A DNA stretch of 64,000 nucleotides from Onchocerca lupi (taxonomy: Eukaryota > Nematoda > Chromadorea > Rhabditida > Onchocercidae). The number at the start of each line of letters is the position of its first letter. Within the stretch, counting starts at the first letter, position 1. Below the pieces are notes generated by a model, which worked only from the letters and a program-made list of their open reading frames with translations, searched no databases and had not been told where the DNA came from. The stretch spans positions 124,001 to 188,000 of the forward strand of contig JAOVVO010000009.1 in the NCBI GenBank assembly GCA_028564675.1, in the 5' to 3' direction. This document shows positions 35,561 to 48,600 of this stretch, in pieces. Position numbers and translations under genes: made by a program.

Positions 35561-36006
35561 TTAGGTATCTTCAACTGCAGATGAAAGTTTTGCTTTGTCG
35601 GCATCATTTATATTTTGTATTCTGCACAGATGTCGATCGTCGAGACACCTATTTTCAAGATAAACTGCTGTTGCATCCTCAATGAAAAATTTAGGCAGAT
35701 CAAGATGATACTGTAATGAAATGATACATTCTTATATTTTCAAATTTTCATGCAGATATCAATAAATCTTAAACTCCACCATTTTATAAACTAATTACTT
35801 GAACGGACTTTGGCTTGTTAACAATTCAGGATAGTGAACAGCTGCTTTGCACAAGACACTACTTTCAACTAGTTAAATAGCACAAACTTTTCGGCATTAT
35901 ATTTGTAACACATTCTCATAACGTTCGTTAACACCAAGAAGTACTCTACCTTGAAATTCTTCAAAACATGCTTTTTTAAGTAGTGTTCGTTGCACTTTTG
36001 CACGAC
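35561..36006 (-). CDS. Candidate gene, 3 exon-like pieces
   Basis: The terminal piece 35561-35710 (49 codons, DLPKFFIEDATAVYLENRCL ... AVEDT, TAA) has a good TTACAG acceptor. Upstream are a piece near 35800-35872 (SSVLCKAAVHYPELLTSQSP) and one near 35897-36006 (RAKVQRTLLKKACFEEFQGR, VNERYENVL). Composition is clearly protein-like, but the phase at the last junction does not close, so a splice site is wrong or sequence is missing. No family is recognised. Confidence 0.4.
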
Positions 36007-36334
36007 CTATATAAAGTTTCTGTCAGAAATGTAGATAAGTGATACAATTTCAAGTGCTCTATGATGTAACTTGATTCACTTAACTGATAAAATAAAAAAG
36101 TTCAACATAGGATGCTGATTATCGCCTTATTAAATATCGTTACTTTATTTTTCTAGTTGAGACTGCAAAATCGAAAAAAAAAATGTCTATTAAAATTTCG
36201 AAATCTCAAAAGACTGTTGGAAATCATGTCCTATGTATACTTGCATGAAATAAAATATTGCAGCAAAATTGAGCAGATTGTACAAAAGTTCAAACTTGAT
36301 ACATTGTCCTCAAAATTGACTTGTGACCGAAGTT

Positions 36335-38175
36335 CAACTTAAACTCCTGTTGCTGTGAACTGTAACGTGACTAAAACTGACTTAAGTTCCGAAGCCCTGA
36401 CCTTTTAAATTCTTTGGGGCTCTTCTTCCTCCAGCATGTCGCCTTATGATTGGTTGATCTCCATTTATCTGTGAATCGGAACATTTTGGCGGTAAACATG
36501 TTTATCCTCATGGCCTGAAGGTCCCTTTGAAACTATATCGCTCCAGTTGAATGTTAATATTCCTTGTATACCATGATTTTCTCTTGTTGGGGAAAAAGAT
36601 CTGGTAGTTTGTAATTTGATTGTATTCAGTTGGATTGAAGATTACTTGTTATTGTGATTCGGCTAAGTCAGCAATAGGCTTTATTGGGCTTATACGATAT
36701 TATACACAATATCGCGCTTATACAATAGTAAAAATCAAACGAACAATACACAGTAAACAATAAGAGATACTGACAGTCGTTTGAATGTTCTATACGTTGT
36801 ACTTTCCTTTTGTGACTTTTGTTCTCTTTCCACCCCACCATTGCTGTTTGCTTCAGTTGACCCGTGCTGTCGAAACCGTCTTCGAAGTTGAACTAGGATT
36901 GAACTGCAGCTAACACATTGACCCTATCGACAATGCTGTTGAAGATACTGATATTGTAGACTGATCTAAGACACACAACTGGTTAACTCAAAAAGCTGCT
37001 TTTTATATGGATAATCCTCGGTATTGATAGTGGACGAAGGCTTAGAACACATTAATTATACACAAAGTTAGTTATCAGGACAAAATATAAGGGAAGACAA
37101 TTCTCATAAGCTCCAGTCCTCGTAACATTCCTGACAGTTAATATCCCAATATTTCACACGATGCACATAAGCCGGAAGATGAGAGAACAAAGACTTTTGT
37201 GCCGAGATATGGATAAGTGATTCACTTGTCTGAGGAATATTACAAATATTATATGAGAAAATAATATGGACAAAGGGAATAAAAGGTAAAAATAGGAGGA
37301 GGAAAGGAGCAAAAAAGGAAAACGATTGAAGGGAGAGCAGAGGAAGAAGAGATAGAGAGGGAAGAAAATAAAGAGAGAAATATTATCAAAAAAGCATATT
37401 TCTTACCTGTTACAGGTGTGACATCCGATAGTAACACCCATTCGAATGCAACATTGTATCAAAATTTCAAAGCACTGGTAAGAACCTGGAGAAGATTTTG
37501 AACAACGGACATTTAGATTTTTATTAAGCGATTACAATCGCGTAACAAACGAACGTTTACATTTTTATTTATATATACCAGCTGTAACACGCCACACCCA
37601 AATCAAATTTGTGCATTGTTTGCGACCATATTGACCGCCTGCTCTCCTTCATCTCCAACAGAGTTATGGGAGAAATATAAATCGCACATGGCCGAAGATA
37701 TTTCCCATCGGATACGGAAAGAAAATTCAAATATAAATATGGTTTCACAGTGGAAATCTACAATGAAGCGTTGATAATGATTGAAGATTTGTGCTTAGAA
37801 ATCGTGAACAAAGTTTTTAATCAATTGGGAATGCCATCACCAAATCGATCGGCTGCTGCTTCGTTCGATGTAGAATTGCGCCACGAACAGAAATTTCAAA
37901 GCAATCGTAAGAGCTTTCGGAGATTTGCGATTTTTGGATAAACGAACATTTACATTTTTATTTATATATCCTAGCAGTAATAAGTGAAAAGTTACTGTGC
38001 TATGTCGGATACAGTTATTCAATAATAATAATAATAGCAGTTGAGTGATGATTGAAGAAATTACCCATGAAAATATGGAAACCACACCGCCATTGCCGTA
38101 GTAACGCATGGTCGGGTACAGTTAGTATTTATAAATAAAATGTAAATGTTGCTGTGGCAACTCCTGGTCGAGCAT
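36335..38175 (-). mobile_element. Helitron-derived fragments (related to the element at 61.5 kb)
   Basis: 36335-36600 matches, with many changes, two segments inside the right-hand Helitron (62060-62300 and 63235-63375), including TCCTCCAGCATGTC.CTTATGATTGG and TTTGAAACTATAT. At 37.44-37.58 and 37.87-37.98 the Helitron-type 5' terminal block recurs on the minus strand (TATATAAATAAAAATGTAAA.GTTCG after a TTTCAAAGCA region). At 38.1-38.2 there is a third partial version. These are nested or tandem, internally deleted, non-coding copies. No gene is seen here. Confidence 0.65.
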
Positions 38176-38859
38176 AGCTAGTCAATAATAATATAGTAGA
38201 GTGATGGTCGAAGAGAAACACGATTATTCATGAAAATACGGAAACCAACACCGGTATTTCCAGGTACTTCGATCGTTTATACATCTCATAATAGCCGTAA
38301 CAAGAGTAAAATGGAACTAACTGCAAATAATCTCGAAATATTATTGCCCAAATATGGCTGAGACTTAAATTAAAAATTTTTTAGGTTAGTTTAGAGAAAG
38401 AATTTTTTCCCTTTAAGAAACCTAGCCGTTAACACGTACTAACCTTAGATATTTCGAGAAATGAACTGGCACATGCCATGCAAAACTCTACTTGTCATTA
38501 ATACAAAAATATGTTTTGGTGATACGCACGTAGATCGCAAAATCATAATTGTGAGATAAAGATTTGTTGCTTTTTGGAATACGATAAAAGATGTGTTAGG
38601 ATGTAATAAATACTGCGTGATGGAAGTGAGCACGTAGCGTACGTACACTTATCAATTCTATCCTATAATAGTAAGTATATTTAACCGAAGACAACTCATT
38701 CACTGTCTCATGTTTGTTAATTTCGAGCAGACGCTTGGCTTGCTATCAGCATCCTACTTCTCCTGAATCCATTCCAAAACTCAACAGAAGTTTTATTGCA
38801 TTGAATTTTTTCAATAACTATGTAAAAAACAGTTTCCAATTTTTGATTTTATTAATTGA

Positions 38860-41800
38860 TTACTCTCTGTACTGTCTCAAGTAATACTGCATATCAGTTG
38901 GAATAGAGAAATTGTTACATTTGTAGAAGTGGCCAAGTTTTAGTATCACAACTCTAAAGTTATTCAAATTCTTCTCCGCAACTACTCGTTCCCATATTTT
39001 CAGTAAACCCATCAAATTCTTGGCTTTTCCTAAAAAAAATATGCGAAAAATTTAGAGAAATTTCACAAAACTGAATTTAGAGAACTTTATACAAATGAAA
39101 AAAAAAAAAAATACCATGAATTTCAACCAGGCTTCCATATATTCGAGCACGTGATTTATCAGTCAACTTGAATAACTCATATGCATTCACAAACGATTCC
39201 AAAATAGCGGGCTAAAAAAGTAGAGCAAACTCTCGAACACGGAATTTTGACACTACTCAATATTCGAAAACAGGTTCAAATTTGGATTTCTTTAGTTTCC
39301 ATTTCTCTTCACTTGTTCAAAATCAATTCCCAAAAATTTATTTTACTGTCATTTTTCATTTTCTTTGAAAAAAATAAAAATGAGAAAAGTTTACAGTAAT
39401 ACAGAGAAAAATAAAGAAACAATCCTGAGGGACTAGATAACAAACGTTGGTAAAAGTTTACGAACCTCTTTACATTTGCGCGCTATACTACATATAAATT
39501 CGACGTCTTCTGTTGATATGTTGTAGTTTTGTTTCTGAAGAATAATGGAACGATTGATAAGATGAAATCACAAATCAACCTATTCTGTTTATACAAGAAC
39601 TAAAACGATTTATAAATGTTACTTTAGAATAAGAAATAAATAGACTGGATAAGAATAGAAATGAAATTGACAAACTTGAGAATGTACCCTTAGGAAGTCC
39701 ACAAACTGTATATGAAGTCCTTCAATAAGAAATACACAACCCAAGATGCAGATTTGTTGCAGACGACTTTCTATGCTTCTGTTGATGATTTCTACTACTT
39801 AAACAAAATTTATGACAAATAGAGGATATATATATATGATTAAAACGCATATTAGCAATTTCAAACTCGAGGCGATAGTTTGAAACTGAATAAGAAATAA
39901 AGGTTTAGCATACAATGAAATTAAAGAAGCCAAAAATATACAAAAACAAAAGATAGCAAAAAATTCGTGAAGGTTAGATTGAAACTGTAACCTTTCTGAA
40001 AAAATTCGTCATTCTTTTTGAAGGCTGCCCGTAACACAAAAAATGCTACACCTGATAATGAGCCATGTTTCCCATAATTGGAAAAATAATCGAATTCCTT
40101 AACAGCTTGCTTTATTTGATTCCTGTAGTAGTTCCAAATTTCCACTCAGGATTTTATTGGTGAAAAAAAAAAAAAAAAAAAAACAGTTCTTACAATGAGT
40201 GAAGAAAAAATGAGCTTGGAGAAGTCAGTAGAAAGAGGTTCTGGAGAAAATTACAACCAAATTTTTCTAGTTCCTGTACCAGACGATAAAGCAAGAAAGA
40301 ATGCATGCAGCCTTATCAATTGGAAGAGGTTGGAGAATGTAACAGCTTAGAGAATACAGTGATATAGAACAGTCTGATATCTTCTTGATATTATTTAAGA
40401 CATGATTTGAGTTCAGAAATCTAGTTCTTTTGCATTTTTCGGTTTGAAAAGATTATACCATTCTTTTTCTGACTGAAAGTATGAAAAAAAAAAAAAAAAC
40501 GAAGTTATCGAAGTATACTGATAGTTCTAATTTTACATATAAAGATGCTGCAGAAATGAATGTTTATAAAAATTTTTGGAACAATGGGATGTCCCGAATG
40601 GAATGAAAGGCGAAAGTAAGAAAATTCTTGGAGAAATCATCGCGATACGAGCAAATGTACTTTTGACGCACATTAAAATTGAATTCAACTAATTCTGACT
40701 TCTATTAAATTTAATCATTTATAACCTCTATGAATCCAGTCAAATTTTTGACACATATAAAAATAAAAAGAAAGATTTGCAAATCATTTCCACATTGCCA
40801 CCAGTGATTTTTATAAAGCCAAACTGAAAGCTATGAAGACGAAGAAAAAGCATACCTGAAGCACCTTCCCAATACAAGAAATGTACTTTTAAATATAATT
40901 TCTTTTAGAATTTGTCAAAATTACTATATCAAGATCACTAATAATCATGATAAATATAGCAATTGTAAAAACTTGTATGAGTAGTTCATTCAATCTTAAT
41001 AAATCCTAGATTTTCAAATATTTAAATGATGAAGCTAAACGATAACATTTTGCGATGCTGGAAAATATTTCCGATGAAAAGTATTCTGCTTCGCATACAT
41101 ACTGCAATTTATATTTTGGATGATATATATGAACAATTCCCGATTGTTCGCTTATTTTCATTGCAATTTTGAGTTCAAAATTTGTCGCATTTTCTAAAAT
41201 ATAAAGATAGAATTGACTTAGCATGGAAATTAAGATTTCCAAGACTTAAAGAAAATAATTTTAAAAATAGATATACCACACGTAAACGTTATTAATTTAT
41301 GGGTGAATACGTGAGTCGAGGCAAAAGAGTTTTGAAATTATTTCGCTACTAATGGCGTAGAAGGTATTCTATTCCGAATCGTCTATATTAAGAGTTACTT
41401 CCTCGGCAAATGTTATTCGGTAATGGACAATAATTTCTAAAAGTTCTATCCTAATTTGAAATTATAAATTCTGAATGGTACTTAAGTTAGCTACCCAAAG
41501 CACTTTTATGTACTACGTGGCAATCATGAGAAACGTGTTGTAAACAGAACATAAGCTTTTTTGAAGATTCAACAATTCCCGGAAAAGAGGAACTCAATTC
41601 TGAACTTATACCAACATGCCCGATATTTTTCGAATCTAATAATTTCAATATCATTAAAACACCTTTGAAATCTGCGAATTATGAATTTACCACGTAAATC
41701 GACAAGCTCTTAATAATAAGCCAACAGCTAATAATTAAATTAGAGAAAAAGGAATAGTATCTTCAAATAATAGCTTTACCATAAGGGCATCAAAGGCTGG

Positions 41801-41869
41801 GAGATCGATAGATAGCTTAATATCGGATGAGAATACGTCAGTTGGCATGAAGCATGATGCTTGCTGCAT
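38860..41869 (-). CDS. Pentatricopeptide-like protein, multi-exon (N-terminal part partly resolved)
   Basis: Six C-terminal exons join with consistent phase: 40194-40273, 39992-40122, 39688-39797, 39466-39534, 39115-39211 and 38860-39029 (TAA). Upstream, a trans-spliced-looking first exon (41780-41869, MQQASCFMPTDVF) and exons 41495-41671 (LMILKLLDSKNIGH) and near 41193 (NFELKIAMKISEQSGIVHIY) have the same style. Helix-turn-helix units such as FVNAYELFKLTDKSRARIYG and KNLMGLLKIWERVVAEKN resemble PPR proteins or mitoribosomal PPR-like subunits, which act in mitochondrial RNA handling. Two junctions (41780 to 41671, and about 41100 to 40273) are unresolved, with extra exon-like sequence near 40555-40640 and 40835-40865. 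It might be two genes. Function is inferred from fold-like pattern only. Confidence 0.55.
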
Positions 41870-43330
41870 AACTGTGTTAAATGCACGCACGCTTTACGGA
41901 GAAAATCAGAAGTATGAGAATATATGGTGAAGCAAATTTTAGGTTTTCAATTGTATACTGTTAGCAACACTGAACATATATTAGAGGTATATGGAGGGAT
42001 TTCAAAAGATTATCTTAACTAGAATCAGTTGAAACGGATTTGCAGACTGACAGGTATTACTAATATTGGATCCATCAACGATTTCATATCGGCCGATCCT
42101 GGTAACTTCCCCGGAAAATATATTCCACAACTCGTGAGATACTTTAAAATATATGCGTTTTTGTTAGAGCTGTTTTAGATTTAATCACTAAATGATGTGT
42201 AGCGGATGCGTTAAAGAAGGAATTTTGGAAGATCTCATTAATTGGCTCATTTAAAAAAAATTTACAAAGTAACAGACCGATCCGATAAAGACTAAATACA
42301 TAGAAACAAACATACAAAAATAAAGCAAATGAGATATTAATAACCTCTCAGATTAAATAACCATTACTATAGACTGTTCCTTACAAAACATTAAACAAAG
42401 TGACATTTAGTTTTTCGGGAAGCAAGCATATAGAAGAATTTTTACAAAGCTTAACGATGATCTCATCATCAGAAGTCATTAAGTGAGTCTCATGACCCCG
42501 TTGACAGCTTATTTAAATGAATATGCTGTTGCAATTTACTATTAATTAGTTATTTCCATAGCAATTTATTAATCTTTGTTAAACTACTCATCATTCAACG
42601 CTGGATATCCCTATTATGGTAAAGCACGTCGTTTGTACGGTTGATCTGTTTTAAAATAAAATTTAGAGACCTTATGCATCCAAATCTAGAAGCTAGGAAA
42701 CAGCAAGATACATTTTCAACTCTTTCATGAGGAAAAATAAATCAGTATAAGATAAAGTTGAAAAACAAGGAAATGAAAAGAGATGAAAGAAACGAGTCAA
42801 ATGGAGCTGTAAAAAAAAAAGAAAAAAATCATTACCAAAATTAAAACGTCGTTTCTTCTGCGGCTTATTGTTCCACGTTTGAGCTTTCAAGTTGCACTAA
42901 TAGGGATCCTAAACTAATCTTAAATAAAGGATTCACTGCAGCAATATTTCTCATCTAATGAGGATTGTTAGTATTACAATAAACTTTGATAGAAAAAAAG
43001 GGTTGATTAAACGAATTCTTACAAATAACTCAATTTTTTTTCACAGGTGATTTAAGAAAGATACAAATTCCTTCATGATCAAAAAATGATGAACAGTATT
43101 TTCTGCACTATATCAGTGTGGTGAACTGAACAACAGAACAGGAATATTATATGTATGAATGCCTATATTATATGAATGTCTACACTATGTTACCTAACAA
43201 TTTAGGTCAATAATAATACCATTAAAAATCCAACTGCAATTAAAAACCTGATGATGTGCAACAAATTTTAGCCATGTCCATCAATACAAGTGAGGCTGAT
43301 GAAATTGACAAGTTATGGTTTCCCCAAATT
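41870..43330. other. No confident gene
   Basis: A plus-strand open stretch near 42047-42178 follows a TTTGCAG acceptor (GSINDFISADPGNFPGKYIP) but has no partner. The minus strand of the same bases is open too. The rest is AT-rich with no signal. Confidence 0.4.
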
Positions 43331-43337
43331 GATAGTG

Positions 43338-43434
43338 CCAATATTTTTGCTCAAGCATAGCGTTAAAGCACCTATTAATCTGACGATTTTGCATTGATAG
43401 GTACTTTAATGCTACGCTTGAGCACAAATATTGG
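43338..43434. ncRNA. Long near-perfect hairpin, candidate microRNA or small-RNA precursor
   Basis: The left arm 43338-43380 and right arm 43392-43434 are inverted copies with about 38 Watson-Crick pairs, two G-U pairs and three mismatches over 43 positions, around a loop of about 11 bases. Weaker pairing continues outside on both sides. The arms contain TGCTCAAGC.TAGC.TTAAAG. The geometry fits a Drosha substrate better than the hairpin at 9-78. A small inverted-repeat transposon is the main alternative. Confidence 0.4.
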
Positions 43435-43639
43435 TATGACCAATTTAGCAAGGCTCTAATTTGACAGAAAATACATACTTCTAAGTGCTCACCAAAACAC
43501 CGCTTTTGTACTATTGTTGAAGTAAGTGAATAAATAGAGATTATGTGACGAGAAATCTTGAGAAATCATACAATAATTAAGCAGTTCAATGATGGTAAAC
43601 TAAAAACAAATAAAAAAAACGCAAAGAAAGTGGAATGGC

Positions 43640-43990
43640 GAAATAAAGATGATGCGCTACAAACAAGGAGAAAAAATCGAAAACCAAATATGGCGAATTG
43701 CTGAAAGAGGCCGTGCCCATAAAGAGCCAGCAAAGAGAAAGCGCAAATAAGAAAAAAAATCTATGAGGCCAAAAAAAAAGGAGGAGTTCGAATTGTCAAA
43801 TATGATAATTGAAGATCAGAAGATACCCAATAAGAAATTAAGTGTAAATAGGAAAAAAAAAGGCAATGATTCATCGATAGATGAAGAGATTGAGAAGAAT
43901 GAATCATACAAAGGGTTAGTTACATACATAATATTTACTAAAAGTTCTATATATATATATATATTTAAGCAGACCATCTGTATTTAACAT
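43640..43990 (+). CDS. Candidate Lys/Glu-rich protein end
   Basis: One plus frame reads a basic stretch (MMRYKQGEKIENQIWRIAER, then RGRAHKEPAKRKRK and TAA) and, after a few codons, an ATG-led stretch (MRPKKKEEFELSNMIIED... SSIDEEIEKNESYK) with a splice-like end. The composition is typical of a nuclear or nucleolar disordered protein. Whether the stop is removed by splicing is unclear. An AATAAA at 44040 would serve as its poly(A) signal and overlaps the end of the convergent gene. Low-complexity A-rich DNA can imitate such a protein. Confidence 0.3.
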
Positions 43991-44048
43991 TGCATCATTG
44001 GATCATCAACACAAATTATGTAACTCTTCCATGATCAAGTAATAAAAC

Positions 44049-44652
44049 TTACTTCTTGAGTAAATCTTGTATGAAGATTCTGAAAACACAGTCCTTCACT
44101 TTGCAAAACCTTAAATCAATAAGGCGACAATAAAACTGACGGGCTATTTTATATGCATCTTCACCCATATTATCAAAAATTCGACGTACAGCTCCTTCCA
44201 CTTGTTCATCCATTACTGAAGCTTCTCCAGCTAAAGTATACTGTTTGATGCAACAAAATTATTACAGTAACTAATCATTACTCGAAAAATTATTAGCAAT
44301 GAAATGAACATAAAAAAAAAAAATGAAAAAGCCCAATTTAAATAGAAAAAAGACAAACCAAATCTGAATTCAGCGCCGTGCGACATGTAATGCTTTTCCA
44401 AAACTTTCTTGCCTTCCTCCCAACCAAGATGAGTTACTACAACTGATGCCATTTTGACAGCCATATAGTCAGGCACTTTTGCTTTCGTGGAGCTAAAAAA
44501 CTGTCTGTAAGTTCTTTATACATAGGGGAAAAGTATTAATTAAAAACAAGGGAAACTTACAGATCATTAAAATGTTTTATGGCTTTTTGCATCTCAGCTT
44601 CGGTAAACGAATGATTTCCTTTCATAATGTCATTGAATGCATCCTTTATCAT
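44049..44652 (-). CDS. Small gene downstream of the LRPPRC-like gene, 3 exons, 135 aa
   Basis: Exons 44561-44652, 44359-44492 and 44049-44230 total 408 bases, all phases agreeing, ending TAA. The ATG lies three bases after TTTCAG, as in a trans-spliced downstream gene. The product is helical (MIKDAFNDIMKGNHSFTEAE, then VPDYMAVKMASVVVTHLGWE, then VEGAVRRIFDNMGEDAYKIA) with no signal peptide. It follows the LRPPRC-like gene on the same strand after about 960 bases and is in frame with that gene if its stop is spliced out, so it might instead be the C-terminal part of the same protein. A GTAAGT overlaps the stop codon. Confidence 0.55.
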
Positions 44653-45612
44653 GGACTGAAAGGACTAGAAATTTACTATTGCACTAAAATAGCACTGAGT
44701 CAGTCTCTATTTCCAAAATAATGCTTCAAAAATCGGGTGCCGACTCACTCATCATGGTTATTTCAGCGGCTCTCCCAAAACAGATTTATAGTTATCAGCA
44801 ATCCAAACAATTTACTCAATCGCTATTTAGCTTTTCAATAGTGACACATAAGACGTAATTCAGACTGCTCACATCAACACTCCAACTATATTTCTTCGAT
44901 CGAACATGAGTCATTTCATCTGACCATGCTTGAGAACTCACTGTTCTTTTTAAATGTATCACAAAAGCACGACGTAGGTCCATCAAAATCGAACATTCAA
45001 AAGGAAACCAAAGTTTTGAGATTGGACTGAACTTCACCAAGCTTCGTGCCATTATAACAACTACCATTTTTCCAAATACAATCTAAATTACTTCGAGAAA
45101 TTTTAGGAAAATATGTGTTGTATCTTAATACAAGATTTCTACAATTGAAATATCCTTCGTAAAAAACAGGGTTTGACAACATTTTCCCACAAGCAGATAA
45201 GTGATACTCGAAGAACGAATAAAAGACTATCTCCAAGTGTCTTAAGAAGCATTTTCTTTATTTCATTTGCAAAGATGATAAAGTGATCTTTCACTCATCT
45301 TTCAACTGAATTAATACCCAATAACAATTATTCAAAACGACAAAATAGAAGCACCTAAACAATGCAACAATTTACAGACAAAATTTATAGAAAAAAATCC
45401 GGAGTAATGAATTAGATTGAAAAACATAAGAGCATGAATTTTCATTTCGAAATACGATAATGTAGCATTATCAAAGTACATAATCTCAGAAACTCTGAAC
45501 ATTAAAAATTATCATTATCGCCAATACTTACGGTTCTTTTTGATAACTGATGGCGGAATGGCTGAAGAAACTCTATTTTAATTATTTAAAAACACGAATG
45601 GTTGAAATAAAA

Positions 45613-48600
45613 TCACGGCACCGGTACATTTTCATCAGCAATCTCAAAATTCAATCCTCTCGATTTCAACAGCAATGAATTGATTTCCGGAGTCAATTGT
45701 ATACCAGTACCTTTCAGTTTCTCATCAATTAAATTAATCATCGCTTTATTTTTTCGCTTAACTGCAATATGGACAAATATGATGAAGTATGATGCGCACT
45801 TCAGTCATAATGAGTAGTAACTGATAAATATTTCCCATGAGTTAGAGTATAAAAACATACCATAAAAAGTGACAATTTTGGACACAGCATTTTCCATATC
45901 TCGTTGTTCCAAAATATTTTTTGCAATGCAAAGTTCGAATAAATCAAGAATAACTTCTATCTGCAGTATTTATTTTATTGGAAAAGAAAATTGCACTTGA
46001 GAAGTTTGAAATTTACTGTGAGAAAGCAAAATTTAATTCTGAGAAAAAAATCTCATAAAATCTGAAAACGTACCCGGTCCAAATCAATTTCCCGGTCAAT
46101 ATAATAATTAAGTTTCGCTCCAGAAATTCGGAAACCGCTACTCTAAAAAAACATTAAAGCTAAAATATTTAGTTAAATTCATATAACGAAATATGTAGCC
46201 ATGTTTTTCTGCTACTTCCATCTAACAAAATAAAAAATGAACTCACAATTATTTCAAACAATAAATTTATGATATACAATGAGATATGTTTTATTTGTTT
46301 CGCTAACACTTAAGAACACACAAAATACTGCTTACCTGTATTAATCGCATTGCATGAGCTTTTTTGCAACGCTCTAAGAGAGCAACACAAAAATCAGCCA
46401 ATGATGATTCCTTGCCATGATAAATCGTGATCAAATTAAGTACTGAAAAATAATCACTTGATTAACTTCGAAGAACATTATCTATTTCTAGTATTAACAT
46501 TACTTCTCAGTAATTTTATTGGAATAATATAAACAGAAGAGTAAGAAGAAGGGGTACAAAGGAGTAACAAACAGAAATTTCCACTTGATCACGAAAAGAA
46601 CCCAAAAAAAACCTTCAGAAATGATTGTTATGTCGTCTTTTTCGATTGCTGCATTCATCAAATCGAATTGACCGAACACTGAATTTTTTTGAGCACTGAT
46701 AATTTTTAGTAAATTGAGGGCTTGACTTAGATTATCTCTGCAAAAAAAGGATTTGACAAATTCACTTCTCGCGAGATTTGATTATGTTAGTAGTTCGTTT
46801 GAAACTCCAATCTTCTATGCAAAAACAAAGGTTCATATGAATGCTTCTATTTAAAGAAATTAAGATTTGTGTAGATGAAAATAACCTCGAAAAACTCACT
46901 TTTCAATTAATTCATGAAATGCGTTAACTCTTGTGTTGTATAAAAGTGCCTGCTTAACATTTAAATGAAGATCCAATATCTTGCTTACTTCATTTAGAAA
47001 TATCATTCGCCCATCTGATGCATCCGACGAATCGTACTGCAATAATCAAAGGAAGAAATGGCAAACACTTCTGCTTTATAACTCGTATTTTATTTAAAGT
47101 AATTATTTGATAAAAAAAAGTCAAGATAACTTATAAATAATAGGAAACACTTGCTAGTTAAATTGCGGGCAATATTTCTAGAATTTATTTAATAAACTCG
47201 CAATTTCCAATGCCAATTTCTGCAATAAAATTCTTGCACTTATAAAAAAAAACAAAAATATCTAACAGCAGTAAGCACATGATAAGAAAGATCGTCATGA
47301 AGTTCGCTGAGTTTCAATAGAACGGATTTGAAATGATCCATCATTTTTGATAAATATAGTTTCTCAGCCAACAATAATCCTAAAGATGCAGATATCTGTT
47401 CCGACCTGTAAGTAAAATAAATTTTATTTCAGCAACAAAGTAACATTCTTAATAAATTGAAAATGCATTAAAACTAATAGAAACGAAATCAATATATGAA
47501 GTTTCTATGCATTATGGTTATTTGATTTGTGAAGCGTTGACAAGCAAGCGAATAATGTGGGGATCCAAAATGTGCAGTTTTGAAATTTCCTAAACATTAA
47601 TTACACGAAATAAAATCCATGTAATGAAAAAGATACTTAATAACCCAAATTTCCTTTGCCTTTTCCAAATCATCACAGTCAAGTGCATTGCGCAGTTCCG
47701 ATTCTATGAGTTCTCGATTCGCGTTTTCTATTTTTCGCAGAGATTTTTGTCTAATACCATGATGCGTTGCAATCTGTAATCCAAAAGTTTGTACATGAAC
47801 AGAAATATAAAAATTGATTCAAAAAGCGTACATTATTAGATAAAAAGAACATTTTCCAAATAAGTAAATAAAATGTTAAAAATTTAAGACTTCCTGAAGA
47901 TATTAAGTAACAAACAGAAAAGATTACTTTGCTTAAAGCGTTTATTTTTTCATCCATGTGATGTTTACTTCTTCGAACTTTTGTGGCCAGAGATGATTCC
48001 TAAGAATCGAAGTTTATGTATTACTGAACTTTGCCCAAAAATGCCTATGGAGGAACGAATGAAACCATTTGAATCACAAAATTTAATCGTCTGGCCCAAG
48101 CCATCATATAAATAAGTAATTAAAAGAGAACGCTAAAATTACGAATGCAGCTTTACTTTTTCTGATAATAGAGTTACAAATTGTTTCTTTGACAGTTCAC
48201 CATTCCGATCAAGAGTTTGCAAAAGATCGTCTTTATCGATTTTCCGAAGAACAATTCGTTTATCGGCAGACCACAATTCACACATTATTTTGACTTTATT
48301 TAAATCACCAGCAACGATGGCTGCTTTAATTATCTGCATTCCTTTTCCGTATTGACGATTATTGCTTACACCGGGTACTAAAATTTAATTTCTTAGAACA
48401 AAAGAATTATTATTAAATGGAATTTAATAGAGAATTGAAGAATCATTGAAGTGTAGGAAAGATAAGACAACATCAAAATGGACTTACATGGAAAAAGCAA
48501 CCGTAATAGATAGCAAGCTGGAATGAGACTTTTGTTGTAAACTGACATATTGAGAATGAGATTTTTCACTTCTCGACATGGATAAGCCTCTCCTGCTGAA

